46,748 bases of DNA from Alistipes sp. GTDB lineage: Bacteria > Bacteroidota > Bacteroidia > Bacteroidales > Rikenellaceae. The stretch spans positions 1 to 46,748 of the forward strand of contig JAFQCA010000005.1 in the NCBI GenBank assembly GCA_017399485.1. The letters are read 5' to 3'. The notes beneath the pieces were generated by a model, which ran no database searches, was not told where the DNA came from, and saw only the letters and a program-made list of their open reading frames with translations. The translations under genes and the position numbers were made by a program. Of the stretch, positions 18,381 to 27,489 are shown one piece after another; positions within the stretch are counted from its first letter, which is position 1, and each line of letters begins with the position of its first letter.

Positions 18381-18500
18381 ATCAAATTTGCAGCAATAAA
18401 TAAGTGCTTAAGGAAAAGCCTGTTTTTTGCAGAATATAAACGTTCTGGTATATCTCTTGCTTAAAGTGGGAGGGAAGAGTTATATCAGTGAAGAGTAACT

Positions 18501-20216
18501 ATGTATAAAAATTCAAAGCACACTATTATTTTTCCGTTGTTGTTGGCAGCGGGTATCGTGTTGGGCGTCTTTCTTGGCCAGTTGGTAGGCCGTAATAGAG
18601 CAGAGTCGCAGATTCGCAATATCGTAAATCGCAGCACCCTGCAACTCAATAATAAAATTATGCAGACTTGTATGCTCGTTGAGCATCAGTTTGTCGATTC
18701 CATATCTATCGACTCTCTGTCGGAGTTGGTAATACCTCTTATGATGAAGGAGTTGGACCCTCACTCGGTATATATCCCTGCGCGAGAGATGCAGCAGGTC
18801 AATGAGCCGTTGGAGGGCGAGTTCGATGGTATTGGTGTGGTGTTTAATGCCGCAACCGATACTGTCATTGTTCTCAATGTTATCCCCAATGGCCCAAGTG
18901 CCAAAGCGGGTATTGTGGCGGGTGACCGCATCATCGAGGTTAATGATACGCTGGTTGCAGGTGTCAAGATGCCGCAAGATGCCATTGTCAAGCGTCTGCG
19001 AGGCCGTCGCGGTACAGAGGTGAAACTGTCGCTTAAGCGTCACGGTATTGATGAGTTGGTCGATGTGAAGGTCGTTCGAGATGCAATACCTATCAATAGT
19101 GTTGAGTCGGCATTTATGGTGAACGATGATACAGGTTTTATTCGTCTGTCGCAATTTGCCCGTACTTCGTATGAGGAGATTATGCGCGCTATGTTCTCGT
19201 TGCGCCAGCAGGGAATGAAACGACTTATCTTCGATTTGCGAGGTAATGCAGGCGGCTTTATGGACCAAGCAATATTGATAGCCAACGAGTTCCTGCCTGC
19301 GGGTCAACTAATCGTTTATACCGAAGACCGTAATGGAAAGCAGACAAAACAGTTTACCGACGGTAAGGGTGGTTCGACAGATATCGCAATCGTGGTGTTG
19401 ATTGATGAGGATAGTGCGTCTTCAAGTGAGATTTTGGCTGGTGCTGTTCAGGATAACGATAGAGGCACTATCGTTGGTCGCCGCTCATTTGGTAAGGGTT
19501 TGGTGCAAAGTCAAATTCCGTATAACGATGGCTCGGCTCTACGCCTTACCGTTGCTCGCTATTATACGCCGACGGGTCGCTCGATTCAGAAACCATATAA
19601 GAATGGTGATGGGCAGGACTATAATATGGATATCGTGCGTCGTTATCAAAATAACGAATTCTTCTCGGCGGACAGCATACACTTTGCCGATTCGTTGCGT
19701 TTTACAACGCCTAAGGGCAAGACCGTGTATGGCGGAGGAGGTATTATGCCCGATGTTTTTGTGCCACTTGATACAACTCACGTCACAAAGTATTATGTTG
19801 AGGTGTCAGGTCGCAATATTCTCTATCGCTATACCATCGAGTATGCCGACAAACACCGCGAGGCTTTGAATAAGATTACAACTCTTGCCGAACTCGATTC
19901 TCTATTTGCAGCCGACAAGACGCTCTTTACGGATTTCGTGAATTATGCTTCAAAACAGGGCGTAAGACCAAATCCGAAGGAGGTTGCTAAGTCGCGCGAG
20001 GTTATCGAGGCGCAACTTAAGGCTTATATTGGCCGTAATACCGTATTGGAGGATAATGCCTTCTATTACAATATATTCCCCATAGATAACGTGGTGCATA
20101 AGGCGTTGGAGATTATATCTACCGAGCCTTTGGTTACAACCGATGTACAGACGGCTGAAGGGGCGTATGAGGTAGCGGCTGCTGCCACCGATGTTAAATC
20201 AGCCGAGCAACAATAG
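18501..20216 (+). CDS. S41 family C-terminal processing protease
   Basis: A periplasmic tail-specific protease of the CtpA/Prc family. It has 571 residues: an N-terminal membrane anchor (about 9-28, IIFPLLLAAGIVLGVFLGQL), a PDZ domain (about 105-190, with GIGVVFNAATDTVIVLNVIPN and AGDRIIEVNDTLVAG), and the S41 core (about 205-370). The Ser-Lys dyad is visible as Ser307 in DSASSSEIL and Lys332 in FGKGLVQ, 25 residues apart as in E. coli Prc. A family-typical FDLRGNAGGFMDQ precedes it. The C-terminal 150 residues are a helical tail. The small membrane protein follows after 57 nt. Confidence 0.95.
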   Translation: MYKNSKHTIIFPLLLAAGIVLGVFLGQLVGRNRAESQIRNIVNRSTLQLNNKIMQTCMLVEHQFVDSISIDSLSELVIPLMMKELDPHSVYIPAREMQQVNEPLEGEFDGIGVVFNAATDTVIVLNVIPNGPSAKAGIVAGDRIIEVNDTLVAGVKMPQDAIVKRLRGRRGTEVKLSLKRHGIDELVDVKVVRDAIPINSVESAFMVNDDTGFIRLSQFARTSYEEIMRAMFSLRQQGMKRLIFDLRGNAGGFMDQAILIANEFLPAGQLIVYTEDRNGKQTKQFTDGKGGSTDIAIVVLIDEDSASSSEILAGAVQDNDRGTIVGRRSFGKGLVQSQIPYNDGSALRLTVARYYTPTGRSIQKPYKNGDGQDYNMDIVRRYQNNEFFSADSIHFADSLRFTTPKGKTVYGGGGIMPDVFVPLDTTHVTKYYVEVSGRNILYRYTIEYADKHREALNKITTLAELDSLFAADKTLFTDFVNYASKQGVRPNPKEVAKSREVIEAQLKAYIGRNTVLEDNAFYYNIFPIDNVVHKALEIISTEPLVTTDVQTAEGAYEVAAAATDVKSAEQQ

Positions 20217-20273
20217 CCCTGAGTGGGTGGGATAGGCTAAGATTATGGTTTTTAACGAATTTAGAAAAATATT

Positions 20274-20489
20274 ATGATAAAAAAGATTATAGGTGTTTTG
20301 GCGACTCTCGCCACACTTGCCGTGATACTCTTTGCGGCCCTTAATTTTGGCAATTACACATCACTTCTGCCTGAGGATTTGTTCTCTGGTCAGGCTGTTA
20401 CGGAGGCCGTCGAGGAGGTTGTTCCTGATGCTGATACGACAACGCCTGCCGAGTCGGAGTCGGCAGATGTGTCGGGTGGAGAGGAGTAG
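20274..20489 (+). CDS. Small membrane protein with acidic tail
   Basis: A 71-residue protein with one hydrophobic segment (about 2-25, IKKIIGVLATLATLAVILFAA), a short NFGNYTSLLPEDLF linker and an acidic Glu/Asp/Ser/Thr-rich tail. No family is recognised. It lies between the S41 protease and the phosphoesterase in one strand and spacing pattern. It is a plausible real gene because codon use and spacing match its neighbours; it could be an inner-membrane peptide or a weak signal-anchor protein. Confidence 0.6.
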   Translation: MIKKIIGVLATLATLAVILFAALNFGNYTSLLPEDLFSGQAVTEAVEEVVPDADTTTPAESESADVSGGEE

Positions 20490-20530
20490 ATGACGATGAA
20501 CAGAACTAACGATAAACTACTAATTTTCCT

Positions 20531-21709
20531 ATGAAGAGATTTTTCTTTAGCCTTGCGCTTTCGCTTGTTGCGCTTGTAACGTATGCAGCCGAAATACCTG
20601 TGCCTCAGATTCAGTGTGGACCTTGGGTTGTGGGTGTTACCGAGAATGAGATGACCATAATGTGGATTACCACCGAGCGCTCGATGGGTTGGGTGGAGTT
20701 GGCTCCCGATGACGGTACGTCATTCTATGCTGAGGAGCGTCCTCGCTATTATGAGGACTATCTTGGTCGCCATACCGTAACAAAAGTACACAAGGTGCGC
20801 GTTGCGGGCCTTAAGGCAGGTACCACCTATCGTTATCGTATCTATCAACAGGGTATCGACGATAGCGGTCACAATCCTGTTGCAGGCCGTATTACTGCGA
20901 GCAACGTCTATTCGGCAAAGCCTTATGCTATCAAAACGATGGATAAATCGGCCAAAGAGTGCCGTTTCTCTATGGTGAACGATATTCACGGACGCGATTC
21001 GATGCTTATAGCCCTTACCAAGAATGTCAAAACTGACAGGCCCGACTTTATGGTTTTCAATGGTGATATGGTAGATTTTATGGGCTCGCAGAAGGATTTG
21101 GAGGATAAGTTCCTGAAGCGTTCATCGGAGTTGTTCGCAACCGATATCCCTCTGGTGTATGTTCGCGGAAATCACGAGACTCGTGGACCCGGCTTTAGTG
21201 AGTATCTTAACCTCTTCCCTACGAATACAGGTACGGCTTGCTTTACGTTCCGTCAGGGTCCTCTTGCCGTTATCGTGCTGGATAGTGGTGAGGATAAGCC
21301 CGATAGTGATTTGGAGTATGGTGGTACAGCGGCTTATGACGCCTATCGTGAGCAGTTGGCATCGTGGCTCAAGCAGGCTATCCAGAGCGATGATATACGT
21401 ACTGCGCCCGTTAAGATTGCTTTGTTGCACGTTCCTTTCGAGAAGGGTAAAGGCTGGTATGGCAGTAACGAACTCAAGCGACTGTTTGTCCCGATTTTGA
21501 ACGAGGCAGGGGTGGATTTGATGCTTAGTGGACACACTCACAACTACGGTATCCGCGAAAAAGGTACTTGTGATGGCAACGAATTCCCTATTTTGGTGAA
21601 TGACAACGATACTCGTATGGATGTAGTGGCCACCGAGAAGGAGATTTCGGTTAAGGTTATTGATGCATTAGGCAAGGAGTTACATAACCTGAAATTTGAA
21701 GTTAAGTAA
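20531..21709 (+). CDS. Secreted calcineurin-like metallophosphoesterase with Fn3-like N-terminal domain
   Basis: A 392-residue exported phosphoesterase resembling purple acid phosphatases. The signal peptide is MKRFFFSLALSLVALVTYAA. An Fn3-like domain follows (about 30-120, WVVGVTENEMTIMWITTER and LKAGTTYRYRIY). The catalytic domain carries the metal-binding set in order: NDIHGRD, FNGDMVDF, VRGNHETRG, LLHVPF and SGHTHNYGI. The substrate is unknown; phosphomonoesters or phosphodiesters are possible. It ends at a strong hairpin terminator shared with the converging deoC gene. Confidence 0.9.
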   Translation: MKRFFFSLALSLVALVTYAAEIPVPQIQCGPWVVGVTENEMTIMWITTERSMGWVELAPDDGTSFYAEERPRYYEDYLGRHTVTKVHKVRVAGLKAGTTYRYRIYQQGIDDSGHNPVAGRITASNVYSAKPYAIKTMDKSAKECRFSMVNDIHGRDSMLIALTKNVKTDRPDFMVFNGDMVDFMGSQKDLEDKFLKRSSELFATDIPLVYVRGNHETRGPGFSEYLNLFPTNTGTACFTFRQGPLAVIVLDSGEDKPDSDLEYGGTAAYDAYREQLASWLKQAIQSDDIRTAPVKIALLHVPFEKGKGWYGSNELKRLFVPILNEAGVDLMLSGHTHNYGIREKGTCDGNEFPILVNDNDTRMDVVATEKEISVKVIDALGKELHNLKFEVK

Positions 21710-21746
21710 TAGGATTTTGACGCATTACCATATATGTTTAACGGAG

Positions 21747-21779
21747 CGGGGTTGTCCAACTGTTTGTTGAGCAACCCCG
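21747..21779. terminator. Terminator hairpin between phosphoesterase and deoC
   Basis: CGGGGTTG pairs with CAACCCCG, with an inner CAAC/GTTG pair. The stretch after it on the plus strand is T-rich (TTCTTTGTTT). It closely resembles the hairpin at 30561-30602 in inverse orientation. Confidence 0.75.
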
Positions 21780-21813
21780 TTCTTTGTTTATCTTCTTGCT
21801 GATAACGCTATCT

Positions 21814-22689
21814 TTAGAAATATTTAATATCCTTGCCCTCGATGGCCGAGAGAATATTGTTTGCCAATGACGATGCGCCGATGCGGAAAAGGTCTGGCGT
21901 AAGCCATTCCGAACCTAATATTTGCTCTACGATAGTGTAGTAGAGCGTGGCCTCCTCTGCCGTGCGGATACCGCCTGCGGCCTTGAATCCGACCTTACGG
22001 CCTGTTTTTTGGTGGTATGCCTTGATGGCGTGGCACATCACAACTGCGGCTTCGGGAGTTGCCGAAATGTCAATCTTTCCCGTAGATGTTTTGATAAAAT
22101 CAGCACCTGCCGCCATTGCCAACAACGATGCCTGATAGATATTGTCGCAGGTCGAGAGTGCACCACTCTCGATGATAACCTTCAGTGTGGCGTCTTCAGC
22201 CTCCTCGCGCAGAACCTCAATCTCGTTTGCCGCCTCGTCGTAAGCCTTGCTTAAAATCTTTCCGACATTCAAGACTACGTCTACCTCATCGGCTCCATTC
22301 TCGATGGCCATAGCAACCTCCAACATCTTAACCTCCAGGAAAGTCTGTGACGAGGGGAATCCGCCTGCTACGCTTGTAATACGCAGGGGCGTAGCATCAA
22401 TCTCCAAGCCTACGGTCTCGACAAATGGGGGATATACGCATATAGAGGCTACGTTATTCAGGTGCGGATAGCGTGGCCCAAACGCTGCTGCGCGACGGGC
22501 GAACTCTCGTATCGACTCCTCATTGTCGTTGCACGAGAGCGATGTGAGGTCGATAGCCGAAAGGCAGAATTTCCACACATCGACATTCATATTCGCCTTG
22601 ACAGCCTTTTGTGCCGCCTCGACGGCCTGCGCTACTTCGCTTGCCGTAGGGGCTGCCGTGTACTCGTTAAGATGGTTTGCGTACTCCAT
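21814..22689 (-). CDS. deoC: Deoxyribose-phosphate aldolase
   Basis: DeoC cleaves 2-deoxyribose 5-phosphate to acetaldehyde and glyceraldehyde 3-phosphate in deoxynucleoside catabolism. It is 291 residues, slightly longer than E. coli DeoC, with an N-terminal helical extension of about 35 residues. The TIM barrel shows ICVYPPFVE, GADEVDVVLNVGK with the key Asp, the Schiff-base Lys in GADFIKTSTGK, and the second Lys in VGFKAAGGIRTAEEA. No other deo genes are nearby. A -7 box lies just upstream. It converges on the phosphoesterase gene. Confidence 0.96.
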   Translation of the reverse strand: MEYANHLNEYTAAPTASEVAQAVEAAQKAVKANMNVDVWKFCLSAIDLTSLSCNDNEESIREFARRAAAFGPRYPHLNNVASICVYPPFVETVGLEIDATPLRITSVAGGFPSSQTFLEVKMLEVAMAIENGADEVDVVLNVGKILSKAYDEAANEIEVLREEAEDATLKVIIESGALSTCDNIYQASLLAMAAGADFIKTSTGKIDISATPEAAVVMCHAIKAYHQKTGRKVGFKAAGGIRTAEEATLYYTIVEQILGSEWLTPDLFRIGASSLANNILSAIEGKDIKYF

Positions 22690-22709
22690 AATTTCGATTT
22701 TGATTTATG

Positions 22710-22717
22710 CAAATATA
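22710..22717 (-). promoter_or_regulatory. -7 box for deoC
   Basis: Minus-strand TATATTTG matches TAnnTTTG, 21 nt upstream of the deoC start. Confidence 0.5.
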
Positions 22718-22771
22718 GTAATATTATTATATAGGTATAAATTTTGAGCCAAAAAACGAACACATTGCCAC

Positions 22772-22806
22772 AAAAAAAGTCCGATACCTATTGTCAGGTA
22801 TCGGAC
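22772..22806 (-). terminator. Terminator of the OmpA/TPR lipoprotein gene
   Basis: A perfect 11-bp stem (22779-22789 with 22796-22806) is followed on the minus strand by seven T (plus-strand A run at 22772-22778). Confidence 0.9.
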
Positions 22807-22830
22807 CTATGTTTGGCTAAACTCTATTGA

Positions 22831-24582
22831 TTAGAGTTTGAAACCGCCCTCGAATACGTTTGCAAGGTTTACATCTGTAGCAGCCTTCTTGGCCAATGAT
22901 GCATCCTTAGCAACTGCGCTCTTAAGTTGAGCCTTTGCAGTATCGATGTCGCCCTGCTTTGATGCGATAACGGCACGCAAGTAATCAGCCTTGGCTGATG
23001 TATCTGATGCGATAGCGTTCTTTGCAGCAGTCAAATCGTTGTTCATAGTGTTGGCGATAGCAGCGTTGTAACCCTTCAAAGTAGCAGCCGCAGTACTGTA
23101 GTTACCCTGTGCAGCAGAAATCAAAGACTTGGTCTTAGCATCTGCAGCAGCAGCGTACTGCTGAGCCTTAACGGTGTTACCATTAGCAAGGTTGGCAAGT
23201 GCGAGGTTGCTGTTAATCTCATTGTTGTTAAGACCCAACTGAGCAGCCTTCTCGAATGAAGCCAATGCCTTAGCCTTGTCGTTCAACTGTGCGTATACAA
23301 CACCCAGGTTGTTGTAAGCACGAGCGTCGTTGAACTTCTTGGCTGCATACTCCAATACTGTAGCCTTAGCCTTCTGGTCCTCCAAAACGCTCTCTGCCAT
23401 ATAGAGCAACTCCTCGTCTGTGAGTTCATCCAAGCGGCCAGAGTTGATGAGGTCAGCCATCTCTGCATCGGTCTTACCCTTGATATCTGTGCTGTTTACC
23501 AACTGAGCACGACGCAACTTAGGCAAAATCTCCTTCTTAAGTTCTGTAAATACAGCAGACATATTCTTAATCTCAGACTCACGCTGTGTAGATGAATCAT
23601 AACGACGCAATACCTGGAGGATGATATCCTTATCCTCGATGTCTGAAGCAGCAACCAACTCCTGGAAGCCCTCCCAGTCCTCACCGTAAGATGCTACGTC
23701 GAGTTCCATACCTGTATCCTTCAACAACTTCTCGGCAGTCTTGTGGCCAGACTTTGAACGTGCAGAAGAGAGTTTGTCGTTCAAACGCTCCGGGCCATCG
23801 GGAGAAGCGTAACCGTGAACATATAGTTTCTGTGTAGCACGCTCGTTGCCCTGGTTGTCAACAACATTCTGCTTGAATGCCTTCAAATCCTCGCTGTTGG
23901 CAGCAGCCTTTGAAACAGTTGAAGAGTTGATAGCGTACATAATGTCAGCCTTTGTAACAACAGTTGTTACGTTCTTGTAGTTGTTGGCTGTGTTGCTCAT
24001 TGCAGCAGCATAGTCCAAGTCGCTCTGCAAAGTGTTAACACCCTTTGCTACAACCAAACCGAACTCACGCTTGATAGCAGTAGCCTGCTCGCCACCTGCT
24101 GCCAAAGCCGCAGCCTGTGCCTTTGTGGGAAGTGCACCTGTGTTGGCGTTAACCAAAGTGAAAGTCTTGCACTTTCCGCCTGGGCACTTAACCTCAATGC
24201 GCAACTGCAACTCGCTCTGTGCCATACGAGCATCGTAGGGGAACTCAACGTGCTGTGTGAACTGACCACCCATAGTGTTTACTACAGTGTAGTTGTCCTG
24301 CACCTTGCTACCCTGGAAATACTTTGTAGCGCCCTCAACCTCGCCACCAGCAAATACCATAACGGGAGTAACCTTCAAAACGGCCTTCTTGTTGTAGTAC
24401 TTTGCAGGGAAGGTAACAGTGATGTCAGCCTCTACCTTACCATTGTTCAATGCCAAAACGTCGGGTGTACAAGCGATTGACACAGCATCCTGCTGCTTTG
24501 ACATCTTACCGAAGCAGTTACAACCTGTGAATACTACAACAGATGCTACTGCTACGACAAATAACTTCAAAAAGTTTTTCAT
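22831..24582 (-). CDS. Lipoprotein with OmpA-like and TPR regions
   Basis: A 583-residue lipoprotein (signal peptide MKNFLKLFVVAVASVVVFTG, lipobox Cys21). The N-terminal half is beta-rich (about 35-160: VEADITVTFPAKYYNKKAVL, VMVFAGGEVEG). An OmpA-like peptidoglycan-binding segment (about 250-300) carries YVHGYASPDGPERLNDKLSS, the form typical of the family with the Asn and Arg of the NxxLSxxR pattern. TPR-like helical repeats at about 400-560 include ARAYNNLGVVYAQLNDKAKA and YLRAVIASKQGDIDTAKAQL. It starts 31 nt after the pnp stop on the same strand. It probably links the outer membrane to the cell wall; no specific function is known. Confidence 0.8.
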   Translation of the reverse strand: MKNFLKLFVVAVASVVVFTGCNCFGKMSKQQDAVSIACTPDVLALNNGKVEADITVTFPAKYYNKKAVLKVTPVMVFAGGEVEGATKYFQGSKVQDNYTVVNTMGGQFTQHVEFPYDARMAQSELQLRIEVKCPGGKCKTFTLVNANTGALPTKAQAAALAAGGEQATAIKREFGLVVAKGVNTLQSDLDYAAAMSNTANNYKNVTTVVTKADIMYAINSSTVSKAAANSEDLKAFKQNVVDNQGNERATQKLYVHGYASPDGPERLNDKLSSARSKSGHKTAEKLLKDTGMELDVASYGEDWEGFQELVAASDIEDKDIILQVLRRYDSSTQRESEIKNMSAVFTELKKEILPKLRRAQLVNSTDIKGKTDAEMADLINSGRLDELTDEELLYMAESVLEDQKAKATVLEYAAKKFNDARAYNNLGVVYAQLNDKAKALASFEKAAQLGLNNNEINSNLALANLANGNTVKAQQYAAAADAKTKSLISAAQGNYSTAAATLKGYNAAIANTMNNDLTAAKNAIASDTSAKADYLRAVIASKQGDIDTAKAQLKSAVAKDASLAKKAATDVNLANVFEGGFKL

Positions 24583-24613
24583 AGTCTGTTAGTGTTTTAT
24601 TAATTTATTTACT

Positions 24614-26845
24614 TTATTTCTTGTTGTCGTGACGCTCCTTACGCTCGCCTCTATCGTGATGAGGGCGGCCCTCGCCACGAGGCTTGCGCTCACGCTCTAC
24701 CCAACCCTCAGGCTTGGGCATAAGAGCTTTGTGAGAGAGTTTGTACTTGTTGGTCTTGGGGTCAACACCGATGAGTTTAACCTCAATCTTATCACCCTCC
24801 TTCAAGCCGGTCTCCTCCATTGTCTCGAAACGCTTGTAGTCAATCTCTGAGATATGCAACAGAGCCTCCTTGCCAGGCAAAATCTCAACAAAAGCACCAA
24901 ATGCTACGATGCTCTTGATTGTACCATCGTAAACCTCACCAACTTCGGGAACAGCAACGATACCCTTGATGCGTGAGAGTGCGCCATCCAACGCAGTCTT
25001 GTCTACACCGAAGATGTCTACTATGCCGCACTCGTCATTCTCGGTAATGGTGATTGTAGTGCCTGTAGTCTTCTGAATCTCCTGAATAACCTTACCACCA
25101 GGGCCGATAACAGCACCGATGAAATCCTTAGGTATCTGAATCTGTACAATGCGGGGTACGAACTCGCGGTAATCCTCTCTGGGCTCTGCGATGCAATCGG
25201 TAATCTTGCCCAAGATGTGCATACGGCCTACACGAGCCTGCTCCAAAGCCTTTGCCAATACCTCGTATGAAAGACCGTCAACCTTGATATCCATCTGTGT
25301 AGCGGTAATACCGTCGGCAGTACCTGTAACCTTGAAGTCCATATCGCCCAAGTGGTCCTCGTCACCCAAGATGTCTGACAATACAGCCCAACGGCCTGTC
25401 GCAGAATCCGAGATGAGTCCCATTGCGATACCTGATACGGGTTTCTTAATCTTAACACCTGCATCCATCAACGCCAAAGTACCTGCGCAAACAGTTGCCA
25501 TTGATGATGAACCGTTAGACTCCAAGATATCTGAAACTACGCGCAAAGCGTAGGGCATCTCCTCGCCTGAAGGAATCATAGGCTTCAAAGCACGCCAAGC
25601 CAAGTGACCGTGACCAATCTCACGACGGCTTACACCGCGAGCAGGACGAGCCTCACCTGTTGAGAAGGGAGGGAAGTTGTAGTGCAAAGTGAACTTCTCG
25701 CTACCCTGAACCAAAACCTCGTCAATCATCTTCTCGTCGAGTTTTGTACCCAACGTAACAGTTGTGAGTGACTGAGTCTCGCCACGAGTAAAGATAGCCG
25801 AACCGTGAGCAGCGGGCAAGTAACCTACCTCACACCAGATGGGGCGAATCTCATCAGTACGACGGCCATCCAAGCGCTTGCCCTCGTCGAGAATCATATT
25901 ACGCATAGCCTTCTTCTGTACGTCGTCGTGGAAATATTTGTGAATAAGGGGAGCCTTCTCCTCCAACTCCTCCTCTGTGAAGCGTGCAGCGAACTCGGCC
26001 TCCAAAGCCTCGAATGCCTCTGAACGCTCGTGCTTAGCCGTACCGCTTGTAGCGATAGCATAAGCCTTATCGTAGAGTTCTGAAATAATCTGCTGACGCA
26101 ACTCCTCGTCGTTATTCTCGTGGCAGTAGGTACGCTTAACGTCCTTACCCAACTCCTTCGAGAGTTCAATCTGTACAGCACAGTGTTTCTTAATCTCCTC
26201 GTGAGCAAACTTAATGGCGCCGAGCATAACCTCCTCTGACACCTCCTTCATCTCACCCTCAACCATCAAGATGTTGTCGATAGTACCACCGACCATAATG
26301 TCGAGGTCAACGTCGTTCATCTGAGAGAAGTTAGGGTTGATAACATACTCGCCACCGATGCGAGCCACGCGAACCTCCGAGATGGGGCCTCCAAATGGGA
26401 TGTCCGATACAGCCAAAGCAGCCGAAGCAGCCAAACCTGCCAATGCATCGGGCTGAATGTCCTTATCAGCCGAGATGAGGTTTACTGTAACGAAAACATC
26501 AGCGTGATAATCTGAGGGGAACAATGGGCGCAATGCGCGGTCAATCAATCGAGCCACCAACACCTCAGCATCGCTGGCCTTACCCTCACGTTTCATAAAA
26601 CCGCCGGGGAAGCGTCCGCACGCTGCGAACTTCTCCTTATACTCCACCTGCAACGGCATAAAATCAGTTCCTTCCTTTGCATCCTTTGCGGCAACAACCG
26701 TTCCGAGCAACATTGTGTCGCCCATCTTTACTACAACCGAACCATCAGCCTGCTTGGCCAACTTACCAGTTTCGATTGTGATTTCGCGGCCGTCAGCCAG
26801 CGTAATCGTCTTTTGTACTGCGTTGTACAATTTCTTCTCTTCCAT
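24614..26845 (-). CDS. pnp: Polyribonucleotide nucleotidyltransferase (PNPase)
   Basis: A 3'-5' phosphorolytic exoribonuclease of RNA turnover. At 743 residues it has the two RNase PH-like domains ([20 protein letters not shown] in the first, [20 protein letters not shown] in the second), a KH domain (about 575-620, [20 protein letters not shown]) and an S1 domain (about 645-710, [20 protein letters not shown]). The tail is Arg/Lys/Gly-rich and unstructured. It follows rpsO on the same strand across a hairpin, the conserved rpsO-pnp order. Confidence 0.98.
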   Translation of the reverse strand: MEEKKLYNAVQKTITLADGREITIETGKLAKQADGSVVVKMGDTMLLGTVVAAKDAKEGTDFMPLQVEYKEKFAACGRFPGGFMKREGKASDAEVLVARLIDRALRPLFPSDYHADVFVTVNLISADKDIQPDALAGLAASAALAVSDIPFGGPISEVRVARIGGEYVINPNFSQMNDVDLDIMVGGTIDNILMVEGEMKEVSEEVMLGAIKFAHEEIKKHCAVQIELSKELGKDVKRTYCHENNDEELRQQIISELYDKAYAIATSGTAKHERSEAFEALEAEFAARFTEEELEEKAPLIHKYFHDDVQKKAMRNMILDEGKRLDGRRTDEIRPIWCEVGYLPAAHGSAIFTRGETQSLTTVTLGTKLDEKMIDEVLVQGSEKFTLHYNFPPFSTGEARPARGVSRREIGHGHLAWRALKPMIPSGEEMPYALRVVSDILESNGSSSMATVCAGTLALMDAGVKIKKPVSGIAMGLISDSATGRWAVLSDILGDEDHLGDMDFKVTGTADGITATQMDIKVDGLSYEVLAKALEQARVGRMHILGKITDCIAEPREDYREFVPRIVQIQIPKDFIGAVIGPGGKVIQEIQKTTGTTITITENDECGIVDIFGVDKTALDGALSRIKGIVAVPEVGEVYDGTIKSIVAFGAFVEILPGKEALLHISEIDYKRFETMEETGLKEGDKIEVKLIGVDPKTNKYKLSHKALMPKPEGWVERERKPRGEGRPHHDRGERKERHDNKK

Positions 26846-26878
26846 AAATTATAATCGTCAATAAATTTTGTCATAAAC

Positions 26879-26912
26879 AAGGGCTGTTGGCTGATAGCCT
26901 CCAACAGCCCTT
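26879..26912 (-). terminator. Hairpin between rpsO and pnp
   Basis: A 12-bp perfect stem (AAGGGCTGTTGG at 26879-26890 with CCAACAGCCCTT at 26901-26912) around a 10-nt loop. It sits 20 nt after the rpsO stop and 33 nt before pnp. The following minus-strand sequence is only moderately T-rich (TTGTTTAT), so it may attenuate or serve as an RNA-processing site. Confidence 0.7.
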
Positions 26913-26932
26913 TGTCACCTCTGAGGTAAGTC

Positions 26933-27205
26933 TTACTTACGGAGGTTAAGAGTCTTGATGATAGCGCGGTAACGCTCGATATCAACCTCCTTCAAGTACA
27001 TAAGCAACTTACGACGCTTACCTACCAAACGCAAAAGTGCGCGCTGGGTACCGAAGTCGTGCTTGTTGCTCTTGAGGTGCTCTGTAAGGTGGCTGATACG
27101 GTACGAAAACAATGCAATCTGGCTCTCGGGAGAACCTGTGTCAGTGTTAGACTTGCCGTACTTACCAAAAAGCTCTTGCTTTTTCTCTGCTGTTAAATAA
27201 GCCAT
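26933..27205 (-). CDS. rpsO: Ribosomal protein S15
   Basis: A small-subunit protein that binds 16S rRNA early in 30S assembly. The 90 residues match the family over the full length, including YGKSNTDTGSPESQIALFSY, ISHLTEHLKSNKHDFGTQRA and LVGKRRKLLMYLKEVDIERY. It has its own promoter (27313-27344) and a leader of about 100 nt that can fold, and is followed by a hairpin and pnp. S15 represses its own translation in several phyla by binding its mRNA leader; here that is inference. Confidence 0.98.
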   Translation of the reverse strand: MAYLTAEKKQELFGKYGKSNTDTGSPESQIALFSYRISHLTEHLKSNKHDFGTQRALLRLVGKRRKLLMYLKEVDIERYRAIIKTLNLRK

Positions 27206-27306
27206 AAAAAATTAAGATTTATGGGCCGACAATCCCTTTGACAAGATGGCCGTAACCCTGGTTCCACTCCACGACGCATTCCCCTTACCGTGAATAACGC
27301 CGGAGC
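27206..27306 (-). promoter_or_regulatory. Structured leader of rpsO, candidate S15 autoregulatory RNA
   Basis: The roughly 100-nt leader between the predicted start site and rpsO holds two potential helices. One pairs GGCG-ATTC with GAAT-CGTC. The other pairs GGCC with GGCC just before the start codon region. Autoregulation by S15 is known in other phyla with unrelated structures. No homology is claimed. Confidence 0.35.
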
Positions 27307-27312
27307 GTGGCG

Positions 27313-27344
27313 CAAAATTACTCCGAATTTCATTAAGAGACAAA
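27313..27344 (-). promoter_or_regulatory. Promoter of rpsO-pnp
   Basis: On the minus strand a -33 TTTG (27341-27344) and a -7 TAATTTTG (27313-27320) are separated by 20 nt, which matches the Bacteroidales consensus well. Confidence 0.7.
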
Positions 27345-27425
27345 TATTTTGGCCTTAAAAACATTATTTTTTGTCGCTATTTTACCGATTTTAAGTATAA
27401 TATGAAAAATTTTGCTAAAATTGTT

Positions 27426-27433
27426 TATATTTG
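27426..27433 (+). promoter_or_regulatory. -7 box for apbE
   Basis: TATATTTG matches TAnnTTTG, 57 nt upstream of the apbE start. No convincing -33 box at the right distance. The remainder of 27345-27425 shows nothing else. Confidence 0.45.
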
Positions 27434-27489
27434 CACAAAGATTAAAGGGTTAGTAGGGCTCGCAAAGATGAGTCGCTCATAGATGTTTT

